Below, in pieces: positions 1 to 12,002 of a DNA stretch of 64,000 nucleotides (position 1 is the stretch's first letter; each line of letters opens with the position of its first letter). The position numbers and the translations under genes were made by a program. The notes under the pieces are model-generated. The model saw nothing but the letters and a program-made list of their open reading frames with translations, was not told the DNA's origin and ran no database searches. The stretch is taken from assembly GCF_040807025.1 (NCBI RefSeq), contig NC_090982.1, positions 77,913,931 to 77,977,930 on the forward strand, read 5' to 3'. The DNA is from Struthio camelus. Lineage: Eukaryota > Chordata > Aves > Struthioniformes > Struthionidae.

Positions 1-790
1 CACTGCTCTCAGCAGGATATTTGTGGCTCCCAGTCTTGGGGAGAGGGTGAAATGTGACACTGGTGTATGAATTTTAGGTAATTTCAGACTTCTCTTTGAG
101 GCCCTAGGACTAAGGGGAACGCACCTTGTTTAGTCTGTGTATAAATCTAAGTAAACAAAGATTGCAATGGTCTTTCATGAGGAAGGTGGAAAAGTTGCCC
201 CAGTGGTGAGTTCCACCTTGTGGGAGAAATGCAATTAGTCATTTAACTGCAAATAAGTTGGTTCTCATGTGTGGAGATCCTGGAGCAAACAGGAAGGGCC
301 AGAAGTAACTTAATAGATGAGGACAGTCTTGGTGCACCAGGCCCTTGTCCTGGGTGGGACACGAAGGGGCACATTGATGAGTCTGACCTAAAACGTCTCT
401 GGGAAAGGGCTGGAGTTCTGAGTTCTCCTTTTCCTGACCCTCTCCTTGGTTTAGCTCGGTTTGTCATTCTGAGTTAAGTGTATTTCAAGGTAACTTGGGT
501 AACATTGGGCCATTCCTCTCCTGAGGGGCGGTGAATGAAAAACATGGATATTGGCTTGCTTGCTGGGTGTCCAGCTGCCCTCAGCGTTGCACCAGGGCAC
601 CTACAGACCGATAGGGTGCCTTCATTGCATGCCTGTACTGGCCTGCTTGACCACTGGGATTGAAGAGGGCATGAGGGGAAGAAACGGGTATTTCCAAAGG
701 CACTCAGAAAGCTCTGGCAGGAGGAGCCAGCAGTAGGGCACTTGTCCAAATCCCAGGCTAGCATCTGATAAGGCTCCTCTTATTCTGCAG
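1..790 (+). other. PIGO: PIGO intron, 3' part
   Basis: The window opens inside an intron of PIGO. No exon with PIGO similarity is visible in these 790 bases: the block expected just upstream, ending before the Asp-Asp-Gly-Glu-Trp segment, is absent and must lie off the left edge. The intron ends in TTCTGCAG directly before the first exon in the window. Short open frames on both strands here have no recognisable protein similarity and look like chance. Confidence 0.85.
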
Positions 791-3700
791 TGGATGATGG
801 TGAATGGGACTTGCTGATTGCTCACTTCCTTGGTGTGGACCACTGTGGGCACAAACATGGACCTGACCATCCTGAAATGGCTAAGAAGCTCACTCAGATG
901 AATGAGATGCTCAGGTGATCGGAGTGGCTGTGGGGGTTTAGCAGCTTGCCTCTTTCTTCGCCCAGACTGGTGGGGTTTTCCTCAAGTGTTTACAGACACA
1001 GAGGGCAACAGAGAACACGTATTGTGCCGGTTACCACAGAGAACGGCTTTGACCAGCGGCAGCTGGCACCCCAGCTGTGCCACAGGGCAGTGTCAGTGCA
1101 TGTGTGTTCATGTTGGAGTGACAAATCCAAAGTAAGATCAGCCTGAAACTTGTTCCTGGCGACATCCCTTCTGAATTGTCTGATGCATATGTTGCCCTGG
1201 GACCTGGGTGTTCATTCTTGCTAGCTACATCTACAAGGGCTTTTGTCAGTTTGAGTGGGAAAAAAGGTTGATTCCTTGATCAGTTGGTACAGCTCTGAAG
1301 CAGCACTTAGTTTTGTTCAGCTCTTTGTGTAGGCCTCACCTCCATGGTGCACGCAGTTTGGCGGAGATACGTCCTCTCTCAGCTGTGCAACCAGGGCAGA
1401 GGGTTGGGGTTGACCTTCTTTATCCTGGTGACAGGTCCTTGGTAGATCATCTGGGAAATGACACCCTGCTTCTGGTGGCTGGGGACCATGGCATGACGGA
1501 GACTGGAGACCATGGTGGGAACAGCGAGAAAGAAGTGAATGCAGCACTGTTTGTGTACAGCAAAACACCCCTATTTGGCACCGGCCCTCCCGAGGTGAGA
1601 GGATGTTGATGCTTAGGGAATTTTAGGCTACTGCCTGAGGTGACCTCCAGGGAGAAAACTGCATCCTGGGGTTACAGAGAGTAGCAGTTCGATGAGGATT
1701 GTTCAGATTGAGAGGGCCAGGGAGTCTGTCACCCTTCCTGAGAGAACAGGGGAAAGTCTGACACAGGATGCAGATAGTGTAAGTTTAAAAGATAGGAATG
1801 TGATTAACGTCAGTTTCTGTTGAACAAAATCCATCTTATTGATTAGTAAAAAAATCTGATCGCAAAAACAGACTGCAGATGGGGTGAATGCAGGTTCTGT
1901 TGGGCTGTTTCACTTCTGTAGTAAATCTTTAGCACTTGGCTTGCTGCAGGGCTGAATGAGTGACAGGGCAGACAGCTCCCCTCAGGCCTCCAGGAGAGGG
2001 TTGGGATGGGGACGGGGCTTTACCTTCAACCTTAGAGGGCAGTGAGTGACCTGTATGTGGGGCCAGTGTTTGGAACCCATGTTCAGGCCTTTCAGCTGTG
2101 CTAAAGCAAGGCCAGGTGAGCTACCAGACAGCCTGGGTCAAATGCAGTTCCCAGAAGGCATCCTCCTCTTGCAGAGCACTCAGGGAGGAGTGAGCTGTGC
2201 CTGTGGTTTCCCCTGTATTTTTGCCCCTTCCTGGCCTCCCTGGTGTCTCCTTAGAACAGGGCTGCCTTCCCCACTGCTGGGCCTTTTCATGGGGCAGTGA
2301 CAGCTGCAGGGCATCCTTCCAGATCCAGGCTAGCGGAGGGCATGACAGAGCATGGGTTTGGTGTCCCATGTGTGTGCCCAGCTGGCTGTGCCCTCTCTGG
2401 CCTGAGTGGAAAACCATGTTTTTGAGCTTTTTCCACTTTCCCGATTCCTCTGCTGTCTCTCCAGGAGCCTGAGGCCATTCCCCAGGTGAACCTGGTGCCC
2501 ACTGTGGCCTTGCTGCTGGGTATGCCCATTCCCTACAGTAACATCGGGGAGGTGATGGCTGAGCTGTTCCCTGGGGATGGCGACGCTGTGTCTGCAGCCT
2601 TGCAGCAGCTTTCAGTCTATCACGTCAATGCCAAGCAGGTATGGCCGGGGTCGTCTTAGCTTCTTTTCCTGTTGTGTGGGTGGGCAACAGAAGGGCGAGA
2701 CTGGCTGACAGTCATGGGGTAGTGCTAAGGGCTGAGCCATGGGGTCCTGACCGTTTTGGGAACTCGCAGCCCGCTATGCCTCATATGGGAGCTCTCAGAC
2801 AAGCTCTTTGACACTGATTTATGGCAATGCTAAGCAGTACCTACTGCAGGCCTCCTTATTGAACTGGAGGGCAAGAGGAGTTGCTTTTTAAGGGCCCACC
2901 TCTTCTGTTTGGTGGGGGGTGGGACAGTGTTATCTTCATGGGGAAGTTAATTCAAAGAGTTACCTCCTTGTGGAGTTTGCTCCAGGAGAAGGCAGCGCCG
3001 CTTTCCCAAAAGAGATATGGGAGATCCAGTTTAGTACTTGGTGATGAGCACTATGGTTTAGAAAATCACTGATCTGAAAGTTGGTATGTACTTCTGGATA
3101 AGGTTTGGTCCCAGGTGATCAGTGGTGGATTTAGTCATGTGGGAAAGATGGTTCCTCAAAGGTGAGGAAAACTAGGGGCAGGTTTCATTAATGGAGATTC
3201 GAAAGTACAAATGGATGTTTTGATGCTTCTTCAATTCTGGAGGAGAAACAGTTTTAGCTAAAAAGTTATTTTAATTCAGTGATAAAAGGAAAGCAGCAAT
3301 GAAGGATTAAATAAAACAAACGCTGCATAATAAGAGAGTAAAGTGGGATGGTAGAGAAGGATCGGTTTACACCTAGTGCTGCAAAATACAGAACCCCCAC
3401 AGCTGAATGATGGCTGGCTGGCTGGGCCAAGATTGTGAGTGACTGAGAATATACCAGGCATAAAAGAAGCCCAGGCAATGGAACAAGGCCGTGCACCAGG
3501 GCGTGTCTGCATGTTTTTATGGAGGGCTGTCTGGTGCAGCTCCTGGCCTGTCACAGGATCACATTTGCTGCGCATGTATTGTGTTACACAGCCTGTTTCT
3601 CATGTAAGACCCTACTTGACTTTGAGAGACCCCTGGATTGCTAGAAGCACACTCCTGGCCCAAGAATAACTCCTCTGGCCCCCAGTCAGCTTCCTGGTGT

Positions 3701-6700
3701 ACCTGTGGGGCTTTTCAGGGAAGAAGCCAAACCAGCGTAGGCCCCGTTTTGGGTCTAGTGGCCTGGCTACAACCCCTCACATGTAGTTTGGATGCCGTTG
3801 GTGCAAGTCAGGGAAGAGCTGGAGACCATGTGATTGCTAGTGGGGAGGCAGAAGCGTTCAGCATCTCTGCTGTGTATTTATAGAGAAGAAGGGTGCTTTG
3901 TCATTGAAGGATGATAGTGTACTTTCCTGTCCATTAGTCACAACAAATATTGATCATCTGTTAGCAGTTAATATTATCCAGTCCTGCCTATTTAAATGTT
4001 TGCACTCAGTTGTCAGAGGAGGTTTCTGGCTTGATCACAATTTTGAACAAGGCATACCAGGGAGCTCATGCAAGCCTGGGAGAAAGCTAGTGGGTGTGTT
4101 TGCTGTTGTGGGCAGGGGCAGGCTGATTCTGCCTGTGCTCGGAGGCAACTGGAAGCCACGGGAATGTATCAGTGCAGGTCTGGGCTTGGGCGGATCTGCA
4201 TCGCTGAGCAGCTGGATGTTTGCACAGGTGCTTCGCCCTGGTAATGCCCTTTACAGCTTTGGGATCATAGCTGGCTCTGTTCCTGCTGGCTTGAAGTGGA
4301 GGCAGAATGAGCTTTCCTGAGCTTATGGGACAGTGGGTTAGTGTTCTCATATTCAAAAAGGGAACAGTTTGGCCTGATTAGCTAAAAGCTGTTCAATTTG
4401 CTGTCTGCGCTCAGAAAAATATTGGAAAAGCTGACACTGGGCTCAGGTTAATAGCTAGTAGTGACTTGAACTTCTTCGGGAAGTTTGCCTCTTGTTATCC
4501 AAGGCTAATGTATACCAATGTGCGCCAGAAGTACACCTAGCAAGTTAAGAACTGGGTAGCTGAGAGGTGTAGGTGTATTTGTCAGGATGGATATGTCACT
4601 TTAGAGGTGTGTGACTTTAGCCAAATGACTATTTCCTGCTGGTCACACCTTGTGTTTGGGTGAGCAGTCCCAGGCGATACTGCCAAGGTCTATCCCAGCA
4701 GGGGTTGGCAGATCAGGGCTGTTTCCATTCTGAAGATGGCAGTGAAATTCCTTTCCCAGGGGTCCTAGTGTTGTTGTCTGACCCTGTGTCCCTTCTCCTA
4801 TAGGTGGACCGCTTCCTGCGTTCCTACTCGCTGGTGGCTCAGGACCTGCCAGCAGAGCAGCTCCAGCACCTGCAGGAGCTCTTCTCCGGCGCTGTGGAGG
4901 AGCACGCTCAGCTCTTGGCCCAGTTGCAGGAGGCAATGCTGGTGTCTCCGGAGCTGGAATCCAGGCTGAGAAATCTGATCGGTCGCTTCCAGCTCTACCT
5001 GCGGGAGGCACGGGCTGTGTGCACCCAGTCCTGGGCCCGCTTCCACCCCCTGCGTATGGTGGCGGGCTGCACCCTCATCGCCGCTTCCTGCTTGCTCTGT
5101 TACGTGACCTCGGAGCTGGCGACAGCGTCGGACTCTTTCTATCGCAGCTGCCTCCTGTACCCACTGCTTTGGGGCCTGGTGGTGGCTGTTCTGCTTGGGC
5201 TGGCCTGTACTTTCACCCAGGAGGGGCTGGATCTCCTCCTGGTGTCATCATGGGCAGCTGCAGTTTCTCAGGTGGCCTTCTTCTGGCGCTGGTGGGGCCG
5301 GCAGCCCAAGCGAGCCCGTTTGGCGGGCAGCCAGCCACCCTTGGCCAGCGTTGGCCTGAGGCAGCAGGTACAAGCATGGCTGGGGCTGGCCTTCCCCATG
5401 GGCATTCTCCTCTTCCGCTGTGGAGCCATGTTCTCCGATAGCTTTGTGGTGGCTGAGGCCCGAGTGGCCCCGTTCCTGTTGGCCTCCCTGGTGGTGTTGC
5501 TGATAGGGAAACTCCATTGGGATGGTCACTTGACCGTGCCAGAAGGCCCCAAGCAGCAGCTTCTTGGCTTTTCCTCTTACCGTAAAGAGAGCTGGTACCT
5601 GCTGTACCTCGTGGCCGTGCTTCTGGTCTGCGTGCGCCTCTCCGTTTTTTTCCACCAGTGCCGTGAGGAAATCCCCCAGTGCCAGCCCTCTCTTTTCCTC
5701 GCCCCCCTTGCCAGCCTGAGGAACACACGGGCCAAGAACCTCTTCTACCTCCTGTGCGTGGCCTCGCTGGTCGGGCTGGTCTGTGTGGTGCGGTGGTGGC
5801 TGCGGCACTACGGCAACCTGAACAGCTCAGACCCCGTCGTGCTCTTTGTGCGCTGGGGTTTCCCACTGGTTGCCATCTGCATTGCCTGTTATTGGGCCGT
5901 TGCCTCCAGCGCTGAGGACTCACTCGGCAAGCTGCAGGAGCTGGTGCAGGTGGCACTTGTTGCCTTTCCGTGGGCTGTCTACGGGCTGGTGTCCGTGGGG
6001 CTGCTGCTCTTGCTGTGCAATCCCATGACGGTGTTTGCAAAGGACACACGGGAGTCAGCAGGACCCATCGTCACCCCCTACCTGGGGGTTCCCAGCTCTG
6101 AAGTTGACTTCCTCCACGTCATCCCTCAGATCTACAGGAGGATGCAGGAGTCCCTGAAGAGCCGCCTGGAGCGGGGCAGCTGCAAGGCCACAGTTGCAGC
6201 CTACGGGCTGGGCAGCGTGTACTCAGCAGCCTTGGTCATAGCACTTACCCTGCTGGGCTTCCTCTTGCTGCTTCTGCACAGTGAGCGGCTGAGTCTTGCC
6301 TTCCTGCTCCTCTTTCTGGAGGCCTTCATGCTGCTGCACATCCACAGCCGTGCCAGAAGCCTTGCTGGAGATGCTGGTGAGTCAACGCTCAGCAAAGCAT
6401 CCTCTGGATGTGTGTTAGGCTGTGGCCTGGGCTTTGTCTTCAGTGGCCTCTTCTTATTCCCATTGGGAGAGGCAGGGCCCAGTTTCTGCTCCCAGGGAAT
6501 GGGCGTGCACTGGTTTTCGCTCCTGTGTTTTACAAGAGCTGCTTAAATCCCCTGATAGAAGATGCACATGCAGCAGGGATGCAGCATGGGAGGAGGAAGA
6601 GGAGGTCCTTGTGTCAGGGAAGGGGGTTCTTCACCCATCGCTGCTCCCCAGGGTGCGAGCAGCCACCAAACCCCATCGCTGCTGGCAGAGCCCCGGGAGC

Positions 6701-6855
6701 AGGGCAGAGCATGGAAGGGATGCCTGGCCACTCACCGTTCCCTGTGCTGGGAGCCTGACTAGTTTCTGTCTCAGAAGAGAGAGGGAAGGAAACCTGGAAG
6801 GAAACACAATATGCTTTTTTGGACTGTCGATCTCTCTCGATCCTCAATGCTGATA

Positions 6856-6896
<41 letters not shown>

Positions 6897-9304
6897 CTCT
6901 GCCTCTCTGTCTCTGTCTCTCTCTCTCAGAGCCTTTTTCAGTGCCCTGGCATGCAGTCATCTCCTGGCTCCTTGCTGCTTCCCAGTTCTTCTATTCCACA
7001 GGCCACCAGCCCATCTTCCCAGCCATCCATTGGAACGCAGCCTTTGTGGGCTTCCACCTTGACCACAGCACAAACCTCCTGCCCGCTGTCCTGGTGGGCG
7101 CCAACACGTTTGCCTCCCATATCCTCTTTGCAGGTAAATCAATTTCTTCCTGGGCTGCGAAGCCTCAGCAGGCACAGCTCCCTGCTCTGTCTGGTCTGGA
7201 GGCCTGCAGGCTTAGCAGAAGGTGATGGAGGCTCTAGCACCAGCTGAACAGCAGCATCTTCACTGTCCCCTCCAGGGGCCACAGAGCTGCCCATGGTCTG
7301 CAGCCTCCGTGAAGTTGTGCCTGACGAGCAAACTGGAGCTGGCACATATGCTTCCTGCACGCCCAGGGCGCGATGGCAGAGCCCACGCTGCTCCTCACCT
7401 CTAGGCTCCCAGTAACTTCCTGTGCCTTTGTCCTCGAGGTAGTCGGCTGCCCTCTGCTCCTGCTTTGGCCCTTTGTGTGTGAGACGCCCAGCTCACAGAA
7501 GAGGAAGCCCAAGAATGAGCCCCGGGAGGAGCTGCATAAAGAAGAGGAGCACATGATGGAGATGAGGCTGCGGGAGTCCCCGGAGAGGTTCTCTGCTGCT
7601 CTGCTGCAGCTGGGCCTGAAGTACCTCTTCGTCCTCGGGATGCAGGTATTGGCAGATGCAGATGGCTGTAGGGAAGGCTGTCCAAGAGGAGAATGGTGTG
7701 TTATCAGAGCCCCAAGGCACCTTGACATGAGGAAGGGGTCAGCCAGGGCAGAGACGGGCCCAGGGTTGATATGTCTGGTTGCAGGGGAAGGTCAGCTGCA
7801 CAGGCCCTCTTCTCAGCACTGCCATTTGCTCTTTGCTTTGGGAAAGGCTCCAACAGGGAAGCAGCAATACAGATTAGGCTGCTTTTCATATCCACCTTTG
7901 CAGAGTGGGAGCATCTGTTCAGAAGCTGCAGGGTTATAATCCTGCTTCCCCTCTTTCTGACCATGCATATCCATTTGCACTGGCTCTGGTTCTCATTTGA
8001 TCCAACGTTGTGGTGATGTAGGGAGCTGAACAGCAGAAAACTTATCCCATGAAAGAAATGAAAAGCTTTCTGGGGTTTAGCCCATCAAATCATCTCTCTG
8101 TGTGCAAGGGAAGGGGCAAGCCCTTACAACAGGAGAACAGCAACACCCCTCTCAGTGAGCTGTTAAGTCAGCTTATCCACAGTGTGAGTCCTCCCCTGTG
8201 CTGTCCTGGACTGGCCCTTTTCTTGGAGGGCCTGTATGTGTCACAGGCTGTTTGTCTTTCCTGGTTTGAGGCCACAATGGAAGAGTATCCTCTCTGGGAT
8301 GCATATTTCTGATGTGTACTGTACTAGCCCCTCAGGTGTGCATGGTTTAGCACCAGTTTCCAATGTGCATCCATTGCCCAGGAGGTCTCTCCAGAGTCGC
8401 TTGTAACTTGTTTTTCCTGGTCTCCCCCACAGCTTCTGGCCTGTGTTTGTGCAGCTATGATCCTCAGGAGGCATCTCATGGTCTGGAAGGTCTTTGCCCC
8501 AAAGTAAGTCCCAGGAGTTGCTCTAATGCTGGATTAGGGCTCTTGTGCCCAAGCTCTCAACTGGTGTGTGTAGACAATAAGGCCAGAGGGGTGTGATCAT
8601 TCTTGTAAGACTTCCTACCTAGCAGAGGCTATAGGACTGTCCTGAATTAATTCCAGCTTTGAGTCTAGAAGCTGATCTTGAACTAAAGCAAAGAAATTTT
8701 TTCTTGTCTTGATTTGTGAGGACATGCAGAGCCTACCATGTACCTGGTAGGCTGTCTGAGTGGGAATAGCCATAGGACCGTGGGATCCCCAGACTGGCCA
8801 GAATGGTCCTGCCAGGCAGGGGCAATGAGTGGGAGAATATTCAGGGCAGGGAGCCAAATATAGAGCTACCAGACCAGAAATGAGAAGCTAGTAGGCATGG
8901 GCTAGTAGGAGCATGGGAAGTCCTTGGGCTCTTAAAGTTTCCAAATCCCTCCTAGCTGTCTTCCTGAATGCCCTCTAGATCAGTAACTGGAAGGAAGGAA
9001 CTTGAAGCCTGCTGGGCTTCCAGGTTGCAGGTAGCATCCACTGCTGGGGGGTGAATGTAATCAGGTTTTAGGATCTGGGATCCTCTTGCTGTCAGGAAAG
9101 TCATTCCGCTGGGAGTGAGGGTAACAGCTTGTCTTTGCAGGCATGCTGGCTGTGATACCTCACTGTGTCTGTTGTGCCCACAGGTTCCTCTTTGAAGCAC
9201 TGGGCTTCATGGTCAGCAGCATCTGCCTCCTGCTGGGGATCTCCCTGGTGATGCGTGTGGACTGTGCGGTCAGTACCTGGTTCAGCCAGCTTCAGCTCAG
9301 GTAG
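791..9304 (+). CDS. PIGO: PIGO, GPI ethanolamine phosphate transferase 3 (5' truncated by window)
   Basis: PIGO is an ER membrane enzyme that, with PIGF, transfers ethanolamine phosphate to the third mannose of the GPI anchor, the step that later links protein to anchor. Eight exons are in view: 791-914, 1435-1594, 2465-2638, 4804-6376, 6930-7133, 7443-7645, 8433-8503 and 9184-9304, with stop TAG at 9302. All have GT-AG borders and compatible phases, giving 875 residues. Human PIGO has 1089, so about 214 N-terminal residues are off the left edge. The first two exons carry the end of the lumenal alkaline-phosphatase-like domain: [14 protein letters not shown], then AGDHGMT with the metal-binding Asp and His. 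The 1573-bp exon and those after it encode many hydrophobic membrane segments. The C-terminus, ending [11 protein letters not shown], aligns with the human end. No frameshift or internal stop is seen. The exon at 7443 needs the distal of two nearby AGs. Confidence 0.96.
6855..6927 (+). repeat. (CT)n microsatellite forming a PIGO splice acceptor tract
   Basis: An almost pure CT run of about 70 bases, with a few G interruptions near its 3' end, stops exactly at the CAG acceptor of the PIGO exon that begins at 6930. The microsatellite therefore serves as the polypyrimidine tract of that intron. Confidence 0.9.
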
Positions 9305-11960
9305 CGTTGGAGATGTGGGGAGCCTGTCCTGCTCATCGGCCGAGGCTGTGGTTGTTGTCTCCCTGCCTCCCGGGGCCTGGAGGGATCCTAGAGCCACCAG
9401 CAACGAGTGCCTGTCGACAGCAGTCAGGGATTATCCCCAGCTCCCAGCCTCAAGCACTGCACAAAAGGACTGTTGCCAGCTGTTCCCTGCTCTTTGCGAT
9501 GCTCTGCGGGGAGCATGTTTCTCAGCAGTTGGAGTTAGAGCTCTTGTTGGGCATTTGTTAGCAGCAGAGGAGTCTGCTGCAGGAGGCCAAGAAGCAAGAG
9601 TCCTGAAGTGCTCCTCTGGAGAAGCGCCAGCAAGGGGTCTTGCTGCTACTTTCCTGACAAGTCTGCCCACTGTGCAGCTGGTAGGCTTCAGCAGCTGGCG
9701 TGCTGCCCGGGATGTGTTACCTTGCTAAGACAGTGACCTGCTGGAAGGGGCGCCTGCTGAGGAGGGGAGGGAAGGGAGGAGAGGGAAGGCTCCAACTCAG
9801 CCCTGTCACTGGGTCCTGCAGCCATCGCCTCTTCTCTCTTCCTTGCGCGCTTAGTTTTCATGCTTGAATCAAAGTGCACATGATCATATATGTACAGTAG
9901 TCCGTTGGGGCTCAGTGGCAGCTGCTCTGCTCCAGCTGTAGAGTCAGTTGGTTGCTCTGCGGTAAGCCGTGCTCACTACCATTTTGGTCTTTCTCAACCC
10001 TGCTGAAGGGCCCTGTTGGGCCGAGGGGGCCAGGTTGGGTTGTCTCATACAGTGTGAAACAGGCTCAGCTTGTTGGAAGGGTGACAGCAGAGAACTGTGT
10101 CTGTGACTGAGAACCCCTGCACGAGTGGGCTCTGCCTGTTGGCTATCCACACAGACTGGCTATAGCAGTCAGGGTTCCCGATCTCTGCCTGAGCTTGTTG
10201 CGGTGGGATGCTGGCTGTTGATTGGGAACAGCTGAATTGCAGCAGGATGTGGTGATGGAGCATTTGACCCATTTCCATATTGGCTAATGTCAGGAGGAAA
10301 GGGGAGCCTAGAATAGCTGTCCTAACTCTGCAGGAGTAGCTTTGGTGTGGGCACTGGTGCCTGGGGAGAGCTGCTTGAAAGCCCTTAGGAAGGGATAACT
10401 TTTCTGCAAGGTGATCTAACCCATTGGTATCTACATGTGCGCCTGAGGTTATGTCACCTTGAAAGGATCCCCGGCACTGCAGATTATAGCATTTGTGATC
10501 CAATATATGGTGCTTCTCTCCCTCTTGACCGTGGTGTTCTGCATGGGACTCTGTGCTGCAAGTGAGCTATCATAATTCTGCTCTTGACTGCTTGCAGTCA
10601 GGAGGGGTTGTATTCCTTTCTTTATGTGCAGAGGTAAAGGATGGTGACCACGGTGCCTGGCCACATTCCAGTCAAATTGCCCCTGCAGTTTCGATGGGAG
10701 TTGGGATTCCTTACTCCCTGCCCTGAACCACTGTGTGGCGTTATTTGGTGCTATGATACTTTCATCTCTTTCCCTGGTGGAGGGCACATTACCTGCACTG
10801 TGTGGTGGGGCCACTCTCTGCCCTGACAGACCTGAGGACCGCATGCTTGGGATTGCTGCTTTGAGTTTTGTTCCCAGTCCCTGTTTGAGTTTTGACTCGT
10901 GGACCGTGACTGCCTCCGAGCTCCTCGTTGCTTGCATAACTCCAGGCTCTTCCTCGCCTCTGCCCTGAAGAGTCTTGGGGAAGGCTGTGGAAAGTGTCTC
11001 TTGAAGGCAGGTTTATTTCTATATTTAGCCTCTATGGGAGGGTAACACTAGCCCAGGTGTTAGGGTGCAATTCCAGGGAGGCTTAAACTGATCAAATCTC
11101 GGGCTTCCATTGCTTGGCCACCTTCTGGCCTGCTGGCTGTGCTCTCCCACCACTGCCTTGCGTCTCCCCTGCCCTATGGGCCTCTCTCGCTTAATTTAAC
11201 TGACAAAACCAGGGATTAGTTTGTAGCTGGCTTGACTCCCTCAGCTGGCTCACTGCCCAGTTCCGTGAACACCAGTGCTGGTGCAAGGAAGCAGGGAGGA
11301 GCATGTATTTGGGAGCTGTGGCAGCCCACACTGAGATTGGCTTAAGCAATCCTGCCTTTAAAATGGGTTATATGCTCTATCTTGGGTCTCCCTAGTGGCC
11401 AGATGGTTCTCAGGTACTGAGTGGGGCCATGCTGATGAGTGAGGGGTGCACTCGCATGTAGAGAAGGAAAGGGTTGGAGGCAGCAGCTATCCAGTGATTT
11501 TTGATTTGACATGAAAAGGTAAGTCCAGATAACACATGTTGCTAACCCCCAAGGCTGCGGCCCAAATAGGTCTTATAGTAAGCTCACAACGTGGTCAGGA
11601 GCTTGCTGCCTGAATGTATTTGTGCTGGCAGAAATCCTTATGATCGCTAATACTGTGATGCTGGCCCGTGACATTCCTGCTGCTGCCACCTAGGCCCTTG
11701 GGCTGTGTTCTCTCCCATCTCTGGGACTAGTTCCTCTTTCAGGGGCTGCTGTCATGCTGCTGAACCTTTCTGCGCCCTTTCTGTGTGGTCAGAGCGCTCA
11801 GCAAGCACACGGGCATCCTCTTCCCGGGTCTCCGTTCTCCCCCTGGAGACGTCGCCCCTCCACGTTCCTGGCTGGGCCGTGGGCTCACAGCCCAGGGAGG
11901 CTGGGGCAGAGCAGAGAACAAAGCTCCAGCTCCATAAAACGTGCACCCATATGTCACCAG

Positions 11961-12002
11961 AGACTTATTAGGCAGTGTTGAAGACTTATTAGGCAGTGTT
12001 GA
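11961..12002. repeat. Perfect 21-bp tandem duplication
   Basis: Two identical 21-bp copies lie side by side (11961-11981 and 11982-12002). Each begins AGACTTATTAGG and ends AGTGTTGA. Perfect identity suggests a recent slippage or duplication event. No function is evident. Confidence 0.9.

Noticed and set aside
5213-6049. 278-codon minus-strand frame opposite PIGO
   Set aside because: It is antisense to the large PIGO exon 4804-6376, whose translation matches PIGO throughout. The antisense peptide is Arg/Pro-rich and unrelated to any family I know.
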